Source of the DNA: Candidatus Avelusimicrobium stercoris | Lineage (GTDB): Bacteria; Elusimicrobiota; Elusimicrobia; Elusimicrobiales; Elusimicrobiaceae | Direction: 5' to 3' | Assembly (NCBI GenBank): GCA_002432025.1 | Contig: DJFE01000027.1 | Coordinates: 1-17,038 of the forward strand | Length of the DNA: 17,038 nt | Part shown: piece by piece, positions 1-6,281 of the stretch | How positions within the stretch are numbered: position 1 is the first letter of the stretch | How the letters are laid out: every line of letters begins with the position of its first letter | Position numbers and translations under genes: made by a program | The notes under the pieces: generated by a model | What the model was told of the DNA's origin: nothing | Database searches by the model: none | The model's input: only the letters and a program-made list of their open reading frames with translations

Positions 1-20
1 ACTAGCGACACAATCGGTAG

Positions 21-44
21 ATCCTGAAATAAATTCAGGATGAC
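21..44. repeat. Dispersed palindrome copy A (ATCCTGAA/TTCAGGAT)
   Basis: Perfect 8-bp arms ATCCTGAA (21-28) and TTCAGGAT (34-41) flank a 5-nt loop, followed by GAC. The layout (GAT-C-rich arm, loop, G-rich arm, ATGAC tail) matches the palindromes at 16869-16893 and 16923-16947, so this looks like one copy of a dispersed palindromic family. It has no T-run typical of a terminator directly after the arm. Confidence 0.6.
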
Positions 45-137
45 CTTCTTTTTTAATAATGGCAGAGCGCCGTACCTTAGCGCGCCGCCAAGCACTATGG
101 GATAACACCCACCGCAAACAACAGAAATCAGACATCA

Positions 138-166
138 AAAAAGCCCCCGGGAAACGGGGGCTTTTT
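138..166. terminator. Bidirectional rho-independent terminator
   Basis: A GC-rich stem GCCCCCG (143-149) pairs with CGGGGGC (155-161) around the loop GGAAA. It is flanked by an A-run on the left and a T-run on the right, so it has a U-tract in both directions. It lies 15 nt past the alcohol dehydrogenase stop and should end the leftward transcript. It could equally end a rightward transcript entering from outside the window. Confidence 0.9.
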
Positions 167-181
167 GGTGCCAGGTAAAAC

Positions 182-1396
182 TTATTTGTGGCAGGGTTTA
201 AGCGATTCGGTGTAAATCGCGCGGACGGCTTCCTTGGTGGCATCCGTCGGTGCAAGGCCCAACAGCCCGTCCAAAGACGGCGTATTGAACGCCAATTCCA
301 CGAGTTTATCCACATCCTCCGCCTTAAAGCCTTCGTCCAGCAGTTTGTGCGTGGAGCCCACAGAGAAGAGCCATTTTTCCACGCCTTCGGCCACTTTCTC
401 GGCCTCACAGCCACACCCTTTCAAGCCGGGCACGATAGGCGCGAGCACATCAGCCAAGGTCGCCGGGCGGGCGGGATAAATATTCTTTAACACCGCAGGC
501 AGTAACATCGCCAAGCCCAAACCGTGCGTCAAGTTCGGGTTCACGCCGGAAAGCGGATGCTCCAACGCGTGCGTATAGTGCAACATCCCGTTATCAAACG
601 CAATACCGGCCGCCAAAGCCGCATAGGCCAAGAAATAGCGCGCTTCCAAATTTTTGGGGTCTTTCAAGGCTACCGGCAGGTATTCGGCCACCAATTTAAC
701 TACGGAAATAGCCAAATCAATCGCATACGGGGAGGCCACTTTCGTGGTGGCGGCTTCTACCACGTGGTTGACCGCGTCAATAGACACATAGCGGGTCTGA
801 TTTTCGGCGAGGCCCGTCATCAAGGCCGGGTCGTCAATAGAATAGAGCGGGTAAATGCAATCGTACGCAATGGCCGGTTTGAAGTTCTTTTCTTCAATGC
901 TGACCACGGCAAAGCGGTTGGCTTCGGAGCCGGTACCGTGCGTGAGGTTAATCGCAATAACCGAGGCAGCCTCGGTCGGCGTAAATTGGAAGGTATATAA
1001 GTCTTCGGCGGTTTTGCCCGGATATTTGAGCAAAATGGCCGCGCTCTTGCCCGCGTCAATGGCGGAACCGCCGCCAATGGCGATAACCGCTTGCGCGCCG
1101 AAATCGTGCGCCATTTTTACGGCATCGTTGACGTGGTGGGTATTCGGGTTCGGCGTTACCTGGTCGTAATGCACATACTGCATCCCCGTGGCTTCAAAGG
1201 CCTTGGTAACGTGGTCCCACGCGCCTGTTTTTTTATAGGCGCCGCGCCCGGTCATTACTAACACTTTGTTAATACCGCGCGCTTTTAAATCTTTGCAGAT
1301 ATCGGCAATTTTGGCAATGGCACCCACGCCAAAATAAACCAACGTACGGCTGCGGATTTCGCGAACTTCGTTGATATTAATGTCCTTTTCCCACAT
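182..1396 (-). CDS. Iron-containing (group III) alcohol dehydrogenase
   Basis: Cytoplasmic NAD(P)-dependent alcohol/aldehyde oxidoreductase of the iron-dependent family, full length at 404 aa (family about 380-400). The dinucleotide loop GGGSAID lies at residues 108-114 with K117, and a GTGSE motif at 154-158. The predicted metal ligands by comparison with FucO are D207, H211, H276 and H291, all present; H280 matches the extra family histidine. The start is ATG with AAGGAGG 7 nt upstream. The gene is last on the minus strand after the epimerase (79-nt gap), and a possible extended -10 lies in that gap, so it may have its own promoter. In a fermenter it would reduce acetaldehyde, butyraldehyde or a similar aldehyde to regenerate NAD+; the exact substrate cannot be read from sequence. 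No MerR dyad is seen upstream. Confidence 0.93.
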   Translation of the reverse strand: MWEKDININEVREIRSRTLVYFGVGAIAKIADICKDLKARGINKVLVMTGRGAYKKTGAWDHVTKAFEATGMQYVHYDQVTPNPNTHHVNDAVKMAHDFGAQAVIAIGGGSAIDAGKSAAILLKYPGKTAEDLYTFQFTPTEAASVIAINLTHGTGSEANRFAVVSIEEKNFKPAIAYDCIYPLYSIDDPALMTGLAENQTRYVSIDAVNHVVEAATTKVASPYAIDLAISVVKLVAEYLPVALKDPKNLEARYFLAYAALAAGIAFDNGMLHYTHALEHPLSGVNPNLTHGLGLAMLLPAVLKNIYPARPATLADVLAPIVPGLKGCGCEAEKVAEGVEKWLFSVGSTHKLLDEGFKAEDVDKLVELAFNTPSLDGLLGLAPTDATKEAVRAIYTESLKPCHK

Positions 1397-1433
1397 ACTT
1401 TCCCCTCCTTAATATGGTTACTTCTTCCCCCAT

Positions 1434-1442
1434 AATATAGCA
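1434..1442 (-). promoter_or_regulatory. Possible extended -10 promoter for the alcohol dehydrogenase
   Basis: On the minus strand the gap before the gene reads TGC-TATATT, an extended -10 form. The -35 region 18 nt upstream (CTTCCG) is poor. The predicted start of transcription would leave a leader of about 30 nt containing the AAGGAGG site. Read-through from the epimerase is also possible, because no terminator is seen between them. Confidence 0.4.
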
Positions 1443-1475
1443 TAATTCGGGGCGGAGCGGAAGCGTACAAAAGGA

Positions 1476-2408
1476 TTATTTTTTAAGACTGCGCCACAGG
1501 CGGGCAATCCCCGTTTTTAGCGTTACGCGCGGCGTAAAACCCAAGCGGGAAATTTTGGAAATATCGGCAGACGAAGTGCGCACATCACCCGCGCGGCTGG
1601 GTGCAAAGGTGCGGGCCAATTTTTGGTGCGTGGTTTGTTCTATCAGGCGCAGCAACGCAAGCAGGGAATAACTTTTCCCGCAGGCGACGTTATACGTTTC
1701 GCCGGGTACGCCTTTTCGGGCCGCCAAAATATTGGCGCGGGCCACATCTTCTACGGCGATAAAGTCGCGGCTTTGCCTTCCTGTTCCGTCTATGCGCACG
1801 GGCTCGCCATTTAGGGCGCGCTGTAAAAATTGGGCAATGACAGCCGCATACGCGCCGTTAGGATTTTGTCCTGCCCCATAGACGTTAAAATAGCACAAGC
1901 AAACCGTTTCTAACCCATACATTTGCGTATAAAAACGGCATAATTCTTCGCCGATTTGTTTGGAAAGCGCATAGGGCGAACCGGGACGCTTGGGCGAGGT
2001 TTCCTTGCACGGTTTAGACGAAGTACCATACACACAGCAGGACGAAGCAAACACTACGCGTTTCACGCCTGCCTGGCGGGCGGCTTCCAACACGTTAAGC
2101 GTGCCGGACACGTTAATTTGCCAAGTTAATTGGGGCTCCTCTACCGAGCGGGGCACCGAAACAAGCGCCGCGTGGTGGAGCACATAATCGGCCCCTTGAA
2201 AGGCTTTTAAAAGGGCGGAAAAGTTGCAAATATCGGCTGAAACAATTTTAATTTTTTGCTGAACGGAAGATAAATTGGAAAGAGAGCCCGTTGAAAAATC
2301 GTCCACCGCCACTACTTCTTGCCCGCGGGAGACCAGTTCCTTAATAATATGCGAACCGATAAACCCCGCTCCCCCGGTAACGACCCATTTTTTGGCTTGT
2401 GCGCGCAC
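1476..2408 (-). CDS. NAD-dependent UDP-sugar 4-epimerase (extended SDR)
   Basis: Extended short-chain dehydrogenase of the GalE/WbpP kind, 310 aa, expected to interconvert the C4 configuration of a UDP-hexose or UDP-N-acetylhexosamine for cell-surface glycans. Visible are the NAD-binding TGGAGFIGSH at residues 11-20, the acidic D36-D37 after beta-2, the catalytic S123, Y146 and K150 (YALSK), the sugar-site FNVYGAG at 174-180 and RDFI at 214-217. The start is GTG with AAAGGAG 6 nt upstream; no ATG fits that site. The active-site strand reads SSCCVYG, with two Cys where many homologues have small residues or Thr. It lies 47 nt after the HAD gene and 79 nt before the alcohol dehydrogenase. The substrate cannot be fixed from sequence; a dehydratase or other SDR epimerase subtype remains possible. 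Confidence 0.88.
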   Translation of the reverse strand: MRAQAKKWVVTGGAGFIGSHIIKELVSRGQEVVAVDDFSTGSLSNLSSVQQKIKIVSADICNFSALLKAFQGADYVLHHAALVSVPRSVEEPQLTWQINVSGTLNVLEAARQAGVKRVVFASSCCVYGTSSKPCKETSPKRPGSPYALSKQIGEELCRFYTQMYGLETVCLCYFNVYGAGQNPNGAYAAVIAQFLQRALNGEPVRIDGTGRQSRDFIAVEDVARANILAARKGVPGETYNVACGKSYSLLALLRLIEQTTHQKLARTFAPSRAGDVRTSSADISKISRLGFTPRVTLKTGIARLWRSLKK

Positions 2409-2438
2409 AGGCGGCTCCTTTCATACAAGTTATGCTTT

Positions 2439-2444
2439 ATTATA
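2439..2444 (-). promoter_or_regulatory. Possible -10 box before the epimerase
   Basis: A perfect TATAAT lies on the minus strand in the 47-nt gap after the HAD stop, about 31 nt before the GTG start and upstream of AAAGGAG. The -35 position (GTGCAG, inside the HAD 3' end, 17-nt spacer) is weak, so this may be a minor internal promoter. Confidence 0.4.
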
Positions 2445-2455
2445 CTTTTTTAGCG

Positions 2456-3385
2456 TTACGGCTGCACGGCGGTGTAAGACGGAATATAATAAGTGGAAAG
2501 TTTTTGCACCGACGGCTGGTCCTTGGCGGAGTGCGCATCAAAAATGCCCGCCGTCGGAAAGCCCGCTTGGTGCGCCGTCGTCAAGGCATAGAGGGCATCT
2601 TCCGCCACCAAAGTGCGCTTTTTTTGCGTGCCTAATTTTTTGAGGGCGGCTTCGTAAATGACAGGCGTTCTTTTGCCGGCTCCGACTTCGTCGCACGTTA
2701 AGATAAAATCAAAATACGGCAATAATCCCGTGCGCTTTAAAGCGGCCACGGTTAATTCTTTATCCGAAGCGGTTGCCACGCACATCTTCACGCCCTGCTC
2801 TTTCAAGCGGCGCAGAAGTTCCGGCACGCCGGGCTTGGGCATAATGGTATGGAAATACCGCTCGCGGATAGGGGCTAACGTCAGGCGCAAAATTTCCTCG
2901 GGCGATTGGGGCAGGTTATATTTTTCTTTAACGAGTTTGGCCCCGTCCATTAGCGACAGTTGCGCCAACTGGTCGTTAAACCCTTCGGGTGGATTAATCC
3001 CTTGCGTGCGCAAAAAATTTACGCCGGAATTTTCCCACGCCCATAAAGAATCCAAGAGTGTTCCGTCCAAGTCAAAAATAACGGCGTCAATGTCCTTCTT
3101 GCCGGGGAAAATCACCGGGCGAAACGGCGTTTGTACCGTTTGCACCGTTACAGACGGAATTTCTACCGGGCGCAAGAGCAAAGAAGATACTTGCGGGCCG
3201 ACCGGGAACCGCAGAAGCGGTACAGACGGAATTTTCACCCCAGGGAAACGGAACGGTTTGGGAATCATTTCCGTCGCCGCTTTGCCCGGCAAACGCACGG
3301 ACGGCAAACGCTTCTGCGCCGCCGCAATCGGGGCACAGAAAGCCAGCAAGGTAAAAACCGCAAGATATTGGCAGGTACGCTTCAT
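2456..3385 (-). CDS. Exported HAD-superfamily phosphatase-like protein
   Basis: A 309-aa protein with a signal peptide (hydrophobic 8-22, likely cleavage AAA|QK after residue 23), a Pro/Val-rich linker at about 24-97, and a beta-phosphoglucomutase-like HAD domain at about 98-285. The HAD motifs are complete: nucleophile D105 and acid/base D107 in FDLDGT, motif II around T205/S207, K238 in motif III, and acidic E262-D263 in motif IV. The cap at about 115-185 is helical, as in subclass I. The linker repeats short phrases such as IPSV and FPG. I chose the ATG at 3385 because it begins a clean signal peptide; extending upstream would add 46 residues of non-homologous sequence overlapping the DUF302 gene. 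There is no ribosome binding site, but a promoter lies 6 nt upstream. The activity is probably a sugar-phosphate phosphatase; an extracytoplasmic location is unusual for this subclass. Confidence 0.85.
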   Translation of the reverse strand: MKRTCQYLAVFTLLAFCAPIAAAQKRLPSVRLPGKAATEMIPKPFRFPGVKIPSVPLLRFPVGPQVSSLLLRPVEIPSVTVQTVQTPFRPVIFPGKKDIDAVIFDLDGTLLDSLWAWENSGVNFLRTQGINPPEGFNDQLAQLSLMDGAKLVKEKYNLPQSPEEILRLTLAPIRERYFHTIMPKPGVPELLRRLKEQGVKMCVATASDKELTVAALKRTGLLPYFDFILTCDEVGAGKRTPVIYEAALKKLGTQKKRTLVAEDALYALTTAHQAGFPTAGIFDAHSAKDQPSVQKLSTYYIPSYTAVQP

Positions 3386-3391
3386 ATATAT

Positions 3392-3421
3392 ATTGTACCT
3401 GTTTCCGCTTTCCCCCGGCAA
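3392..3421 (-). promoter_or_regulatory. Promoter of the HAD gene, predicted leaderless
   Basis: On the minus strand TTGCCG (3421-3416) and TACAAT (3397-3392) are separated by 18 nt. Only 6 nt (ATATAT) lie between the -10 box and the ATG at 3385, so transcription should start at or within a base of the start codon. No Shine-Dalgarno sequence is present, which agrees with leaderless translation. Confidence 0.6.
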
Positions 3422-3431
3422 GCCAAAACGG

Positions 3432-3872
3432 CTACTTTTTGCGCGGGGCAGGCTTACAAGCGCGGTGGGAAATATTTTCCATAATATGCTCCAAATACAC
3501 CAAAGGTACCGTTTTTTTAACACCGTAACGCTTCATCACGCTTTCCACTCGCAGGTACGCAAGCCATACCTTGCCGTCCGCATCCTCCCATATGTTAATG
3601 CGCAGCGGAAGCAATACGGATAAGGCCTGCTGCAACAAAAGCAGTTGGGCGCGCATCGCCGGAGAACCCGCCAAAATAGTATAGGTGGGGCGGAGTTTAA
3701 CGCCGCAGGCGGCGGCCTCTTGGGCGTGGTCTATAATTAAACTAATGGGGATACTTTTTTCCCGCAAGATACAGCGCACGCGCGCTACGGTTTGTTTGGC
3801 ACTAAGGGCACTTTGTACAAGGTAAATTTCTTTTTCCATAGCGTTTGTCTTTTTATCGCCGGATTTCTGCAT
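3432..3872 (-). CDS. DUF302-domain protein
   Basis: A cytoplasmic protein of 146 aa with one DUF302 domain spanning most of its length. The sequence has the typical order: helix with paired residues, SLIIDHAQEA at about 45-54, the RPTYTILAGSPAM stretch, a LLPLRINIWEDADGKVW strand, and a closing helix. DUF302 proteins are small dimeric folds of unknown biochemical function, often near redox or stress genes. No signal peptide is seen. I chose the ATG at 3872 because AGGAGG lies 6 nt upstream; the frame stays open 24 codons further, but that part overlaps the promoter. A later ATG (11 codons in) is possible but has no good binding site. The stop is 46 nt from the start of the HAD gene. Confidence 0.8.
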   Translation of the reverse strand: MQKSGDKKTNAMEKEIYLVQSALSAKQTVARVRCILREKSIPISLIIDHAQEAAACGVKLRPTYTILAGSPAMRAQLLLLQQALSVLLPLRINIWEDADGKVWLAYLRVESVMKRYGVKKTVPLVYLEHIMENISHRACKPAPRKK

Positions 3873-3909
3873 AAGTCCTCCTAACCGAGATAACCGGTTG
3901 CAAATTATT

Positions 3910-3938
3910 ATTATACCTGCCGTTTCTCCCCCCGCCAA
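3910..3938 (-). promoter_or_regulatory. Promoter of the DUF302 gene
   Basis: On the minus strand TTGGCG (3938-3933), a 17-nt spacer and a perfect TATAAT (3915-3910). The predicted start near 3903 gives a leader of about 30 nt carrying the AGGAGG site. It is divergent from the drug exporter, so the two genes share a 127-nt intergenic region. Confidence 0.72.
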
Positions 3939-3987
3939 GCCCAAAAAAGGATTAGTTTGAACGGCTCTATTTTGGCTCCAAAAAAGT

Positions 3988-3993
3988 TACAAT
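3988..3993 (+). promoter_or_regulatory. -10 box of the drug exporter, predicted leaderless
   Basis: TACAAT lies exactly 6 nt before the ATG at 4000, the same arrangement as at the HAD gene. No Shine-Dalgarno sequence precedes the start. A clear -35 is not seen at 16-18 nt (CTCTAT at 17). Confidence 0.45.
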
Positions 3994-3999
3994 ATAAGT

Positions 4000-5229
4000 A
4001 TGAAACACAACAAAACCTGGCAGGGAAACTCCACAAAAAGGCACAATACGGCCTTTTTTTTATTTGTCTTTCTGGGTATGCTGACGGCCTTCGGCCCGTT
4101 TGTAACCGATATGTACTTACCCAGCCTTCCGGCGATGACGTCGTTCTTTAACACCAACGCTTCTATGGTGCAGTTGGGGCTGACGTTTTCTATGCTGGGG
4201 CTGGCCGCCGGGCAAATTATCTTCGGCCCGTTAAGCGATAAATACGGGCGCAGAAAGCCCTTGTTAGTCTCTATGGTATTGTTCTTATTATCTACGGTGG
4301 CCTGCATTTTTGCGCCGACCATAGAAATCTTTGTATCCCTGCGCCTGATACAGGGCTTGGCCGCCGCGGGCGGAATTGTTATTTCCCGTTCTATCGCTAC
4401 GGACAAATTCAAATCCGCCAGTTTAGCCAAAGCCTTGGCCGTCATCGGGGCGATTAACGGCATTGCGCCTGTAGCCGCGCCTGTTATTGGCGGGGGTATT
4501 TTAAAGGTAACCGGGTGGCAGGGAGTGTTTGTCGTGCTCTTGGTCATCGGCCTTCTGCTGACGGGGGCGTGCGTACACTTTAATGAATCTTTATCCCACG
4601 CCAAACGCTCTAAGGAAAAACTTTCTAAAACCTTTGGCCTCTTTAAAAATGTTTTCCAAAACCGCAAATATATTTTTTGCGTCTTGGAACAGGCCTTTGC
4701 ACTAGGGATTTTGTTTGCGTATATCGCGGCCTCGCCGTTTATCATACAGGAACATTACGGATTTAGCCCACTGGCGTTCAGCCTGTTTTTTGCGGCCAAT
4801 GCGGTGGCTATCGGCGTAGGCGCGGGGCTGTCGGTCAAATTCAAACGCCAGGAGAACTGCATTTTAACCAGTTGCTTGGGGATGCTGGTTTGCAGTATTT
4901 TATTGAGCGCGGCCTTGTTTGCGGACGCTTCTATTCTTCTGTTTGAGGGCCTGCTTTTTATACTGCTGTTTATGGCGGGGTTGTCGTTTACCTCGTCCAC
5001 CACGCTTGCGATGGACGCCGTGCGCGGACAAGCGGGAACAGGCTCGGCCGTGTTAGGCGCGGCAGGATTTTTATTCGGCAGTATTGTTTCCCCCTTGGTA
5101 GGCCTTGGCAATATGATGCACTCCGCTGGAATTGCCTTTGTTATCTGCGCGCTTGGGGCCTTAATATGCGGCTTACTGGGTACCAAAAAAGCCAGCACCG
5201 CACAAAGCGCCGCCACTAATCCCGCCTAA
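4000..5229 (+). CDS. Bcr/CflA-family MFS drug exporter
   Basis: Inner-membrane proton-driven exporter of 409 aa with twelve predicted membrane helices, the standard size for DHA1-type transporters. Visible family motifs are DMYLPSLPAM after helix 1 (typical of Bcr/CflA), the motif A loop GPLSDKYGRRKPLL between helices 2 and 3, the motif B arginine in LRLIQGLAAAGG in helix 4, and motif C NGIAPVAAPVIGG in helix 5. Bcr/CflA members export bicyclomycin, chloramphenicol, sulfonamides or cysteine; which one applies here is unknown. The ATG at 4000 is forced, because the next methionine falls inside helix 1. It has no Shine-Dalgarno site and sits 6 nt after a TACAAT box. It is a single-gene unit closed by its own terminator, upstream of but separate from the MerR regulon. 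Confidence 0.92.
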   Translation: MKHNKTWQGNSTKRHNTAFFLFVFLGMLTAFGPFVTDMYLPSLPAMTSFFNTNASMVQLGLTFSMLGLAAGQIIFGPLSDKYGRRKPLLVSMVLFLLSTVACIFAPTIEIFVSLRLIQGLAAAGGIVISRSIATDKFKSASLAKALAVIGAINGIAPVAAPVIGGGILKVTGWQGVFVVLLVIGLLLTGACVHFNESLSHAKRSKEKLSKTFGLFKNVFQNRKYIFCVLEQAFALGILFAYIAASPFIIQEHYGFSPLAFSLFFAANAVAIGVGAGLSVKFKRQENCILTSCLGMLVCSILLSAALFADASILLFEGLLFILLFMAGLSFTSSTTLAMDAVRGQAGTGSAVLGAAGFLFGSIVSPLVGLGNMMHSAGIAFVICALGALICGLLGTKKASTAQSAATNPA

Positions 5230-5244
5230 CAAATACCCTCTTTG

Positions 5245-5273
5245 AAAAAGGCTCCCCGTCGGGAGCCTTTTTT
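5245..5273 (+). terminator. Rho-independent terminator after the drug exporter
   Basis: Stem GGCTCCC (5250-5256) and GGGAGCC (5261-5267) with loop CGTC and a following T-run; an A-run precedes it. It ends 17 nt before the MerR promoter, insulating the regulon from exporter transcription. Confidence 0.92.
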
Positions 5274-5289
5274 ATTTTTAAATTACCCC

Positions 5290-5320
5290 TTGACTTGGAG
5301 CCAACTCCAAGGACTACAAT
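5290..5320 (+). promoter_or_regulatory. MerR-type promoter and operator 1 (autoregulatory)
   Basis: TTGACT (5290-5295) and TACAAT (5315-5320) are separated by 19 nt, the overlong spacer typical of promoters activated by MerR-family DNA distortion. Inside the spacer and overlapping the -35 is the perfect dyad CTTGGAG-CCAA-CTCCAAG (5294-5311). It precedes the MerR gene itself, so autoregulation is expected. The near-identical dyad at 7015-7032 supports a real operator. Confidence 0.92.
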
Positions 5321-5347
5321 ATATGTACAGTTGTAAAGGAGGCGAAG

Positions 5348-5725
5348 ATGACCATTTCGGAAGTGAGCGAAAAATACGGTCTGCCGGTGGATACCCTGCG
5401 CTATTACGAAAAAGCCGGGCTTATTCCCACGGTCAACCGCAAGGAAAGCGGCGTACGGGACTACACCGAAAGCGATTGCGGCTGGGTGGAGTTTATCAAA
5501 TGTATGCGCAGTGCGGGGCTATCCATAGAAACACTTACGCAATATGTGGCGCTCTACCGCAAGGGCAACCGCACCTTGCAAAAACGCAAGAACCTGCTGC
5601 TTGCCGAGCGCGACCGATTAAAACAACGCATTGAAGAAATGCAAAAAACGCTGGAACGTTTAAACTACAAGATTTCTGTTTACGAGGACAAAATTGTCGC
5701 TTGTGAGAAAAAACTTTTAAAGTGA
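5348..5725 (+). CDS. MerR-family regulator, AdhR/NmlR-like thiol sensor
   Basis: A DNA-binding activator/repressor of 125 aa. The N-terminal winged helix-turn-helix (about 1-70) carries ISEVSEKYGLPVDTLRYYEKAGLI, and wing 1 includes RDYTESD. A long coiled coil at about 80-118 (LAERDRLKQRIEEM and on) forms the dimer. There is no metal-binding C-terminal loop. The cysteine in FIKCMRSAGLS is residue 52, matching the single conserved reactive cysteine of Bacillus AdhR; NmlR members have an equivalent one. They respond to aldehydes, methylglyoxal or nitrosative stress. Extra cysteines are C44 and C119. The start has AAAGGAGG 5 nt upstream. It leads the regulon and is followed after 7 nt by the flavoprotein. 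Its two predicted operators are at 5294-5311 and 7015-7032. The inducer is inferred from the family, not shown. Confidence 0.92.
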   Translation: MTISEVSEKYGLPVDTLRYYEKAGLIPTVNRKESGVRDYTESDCGWVEFIKCMRSAGLSIETLTQYVALYRKGNRTLQKRKNLLLAERDRLKQRIEEMQKTLERLNYKISVYEDKIVACEKKLLK

Positions 5726-5732
5726 GGGAACT

Positions 5733-6272
5733 ATGTCTAAAAATGTATTAATTATTTCCGCCAGCCCCAGAAAGGGCGGCAACTCCGACTTGTTGTGCGA
5801 CCAATTTTTACAGGGGGCCCTGGATGCCGGGCACCACGCTGAAAAAATTGCCTTGCGCGAGCACAAAATTAACTACTGCTTGGGCTGTGGCGTCTGCAAT
5901 ACCACGCACAAATGCGTGCAAAAAGACGATATGTCCGAACTCTTAAACAAAATGGTGGAAGCGGACGTAATCGTTTTGGCTACGCCTGTTTACTTTTACA
6001 GTATGGACGGCCAGTTAAAGACGTTTATTGACCGCACCGTTCCGCGCTATACTGAAATTTCCAATAAAGATTTCTACTTTATCGTTACCGCCGCCGACAC
6101 CAGCCACAAAAATATGCAGCGCACCTTGGAAGCCTTGCGCGGATTCACCGAGGACTGCCTGGACGGTGCCCGCGAAAAGGGCATTATTTACGGCACCGGC
6201 GCTTGGCAGAAGGGCGAAGTGAAAAATCTGCCCGTATTTAAAGAAGCCTACGAAGCCGGAAAGAATTGCTAG
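5733..6272 (+). CDS. Flavodoxin-fold NAD(P)H reductase, iron-sulfur flavoprotein type
   Basis: Cytoplasmic flavoprotein of 179 aa in the NADPH-dependent FMN reductase / iron-sulfur flavoprotein group. The FMN phosphate loop is SASPRKGGNSD at residues 9-19, and PVYFYSMDGQLKTFIDR at 85-101 is the family's second flavin contact. The cysteines C49, C52, C55 and C61 give C-x2-C-x2-C-x5-C, which falls within the compact motif CX2CX2CX4-7C described for the [4Fe-4S] cluster of Isf proteins. Some relatives with similar cysteines carry no cluster. It probably takes electrons from NAD(P)H or ferredoxin and passes them to a quinone, flavodoxin or other acceptor. The gene has GAGGGA upstream, lies 7 nt after the regulator and 9 nt before the next gene, and is clearly operonic. 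Confidence 0.85.
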   Translation: MSKNVLIISASPRKGGNSDLLCDQFLQGALDAGHHAEKIALREHKINYCLGCGVCNTTHKCVQKDDMSELLNKMVEADVIVLATPVYFYSMDGQLKTFIDRTVPRYTEISNKDFYFIVTAADTSHKNMQRTLEALRGFTEDCLDGAREKGIIYGTGAWQKGEVKNLPVFKEAYEAGKNC

Positions 6273-6281
6273 GAGGATAAA

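Larger units (their letters stand above)
1..181. other. Left-edge intergenic stretch with a palindrome and a terminator
   Basis: No gene can be supported here. It contains a dispersed palindrome (21-41) and the terminator at 138-166. Between them, an open frame of 39 codons starts with ATG at 59 and ends with TAA at 176-178. It would encode a very basic peptide (MAERRTLARRQ...), but it has no ribosome binding site and runs straight through the terminator hairpin, so I do not call it a gene. The frames entering from the left edge hit stop codons by position 43. Confidence 0.6.

Noticed and set aside
59..178. 39-codon open frame at the left edge
   Set aside because: There is no binding site, it is read through a strong terminator hairpin, and it resembles no known small protein.
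182..1396. Alcohol dehydrogenase as a target of the AdhR-like MerR regulator
   Set aside because: AdhR controls alcohol dehydrogenases in Bacillus, but no CTTGGAG dyad or 19-bp-spacer promoter lies upstream of this gene, and it belongs to a separate leftward unit.
3386..3523. Upstream extension of the HAD protein by 46 codons
   Set aside because: The extension overlaps the DUF302 gene and its promoter region and would bury the signal peptide. The ATG at 3385 gives a clean export signal.
2658..3623. Open frame of 321 codons on the plus strand
   Set aside because: It is antisense to the HAD and DUF302 genes, has no binding site, and its composition is that of a shadow frame with no recognisable domain.
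3987..4745. Open frame of 252 codons on the minus strand
   Set aside because: It is antisense to the MFS exporter and lacks a promoter, binding site or domain; the exporter motifs on the other strand are unambiguous.
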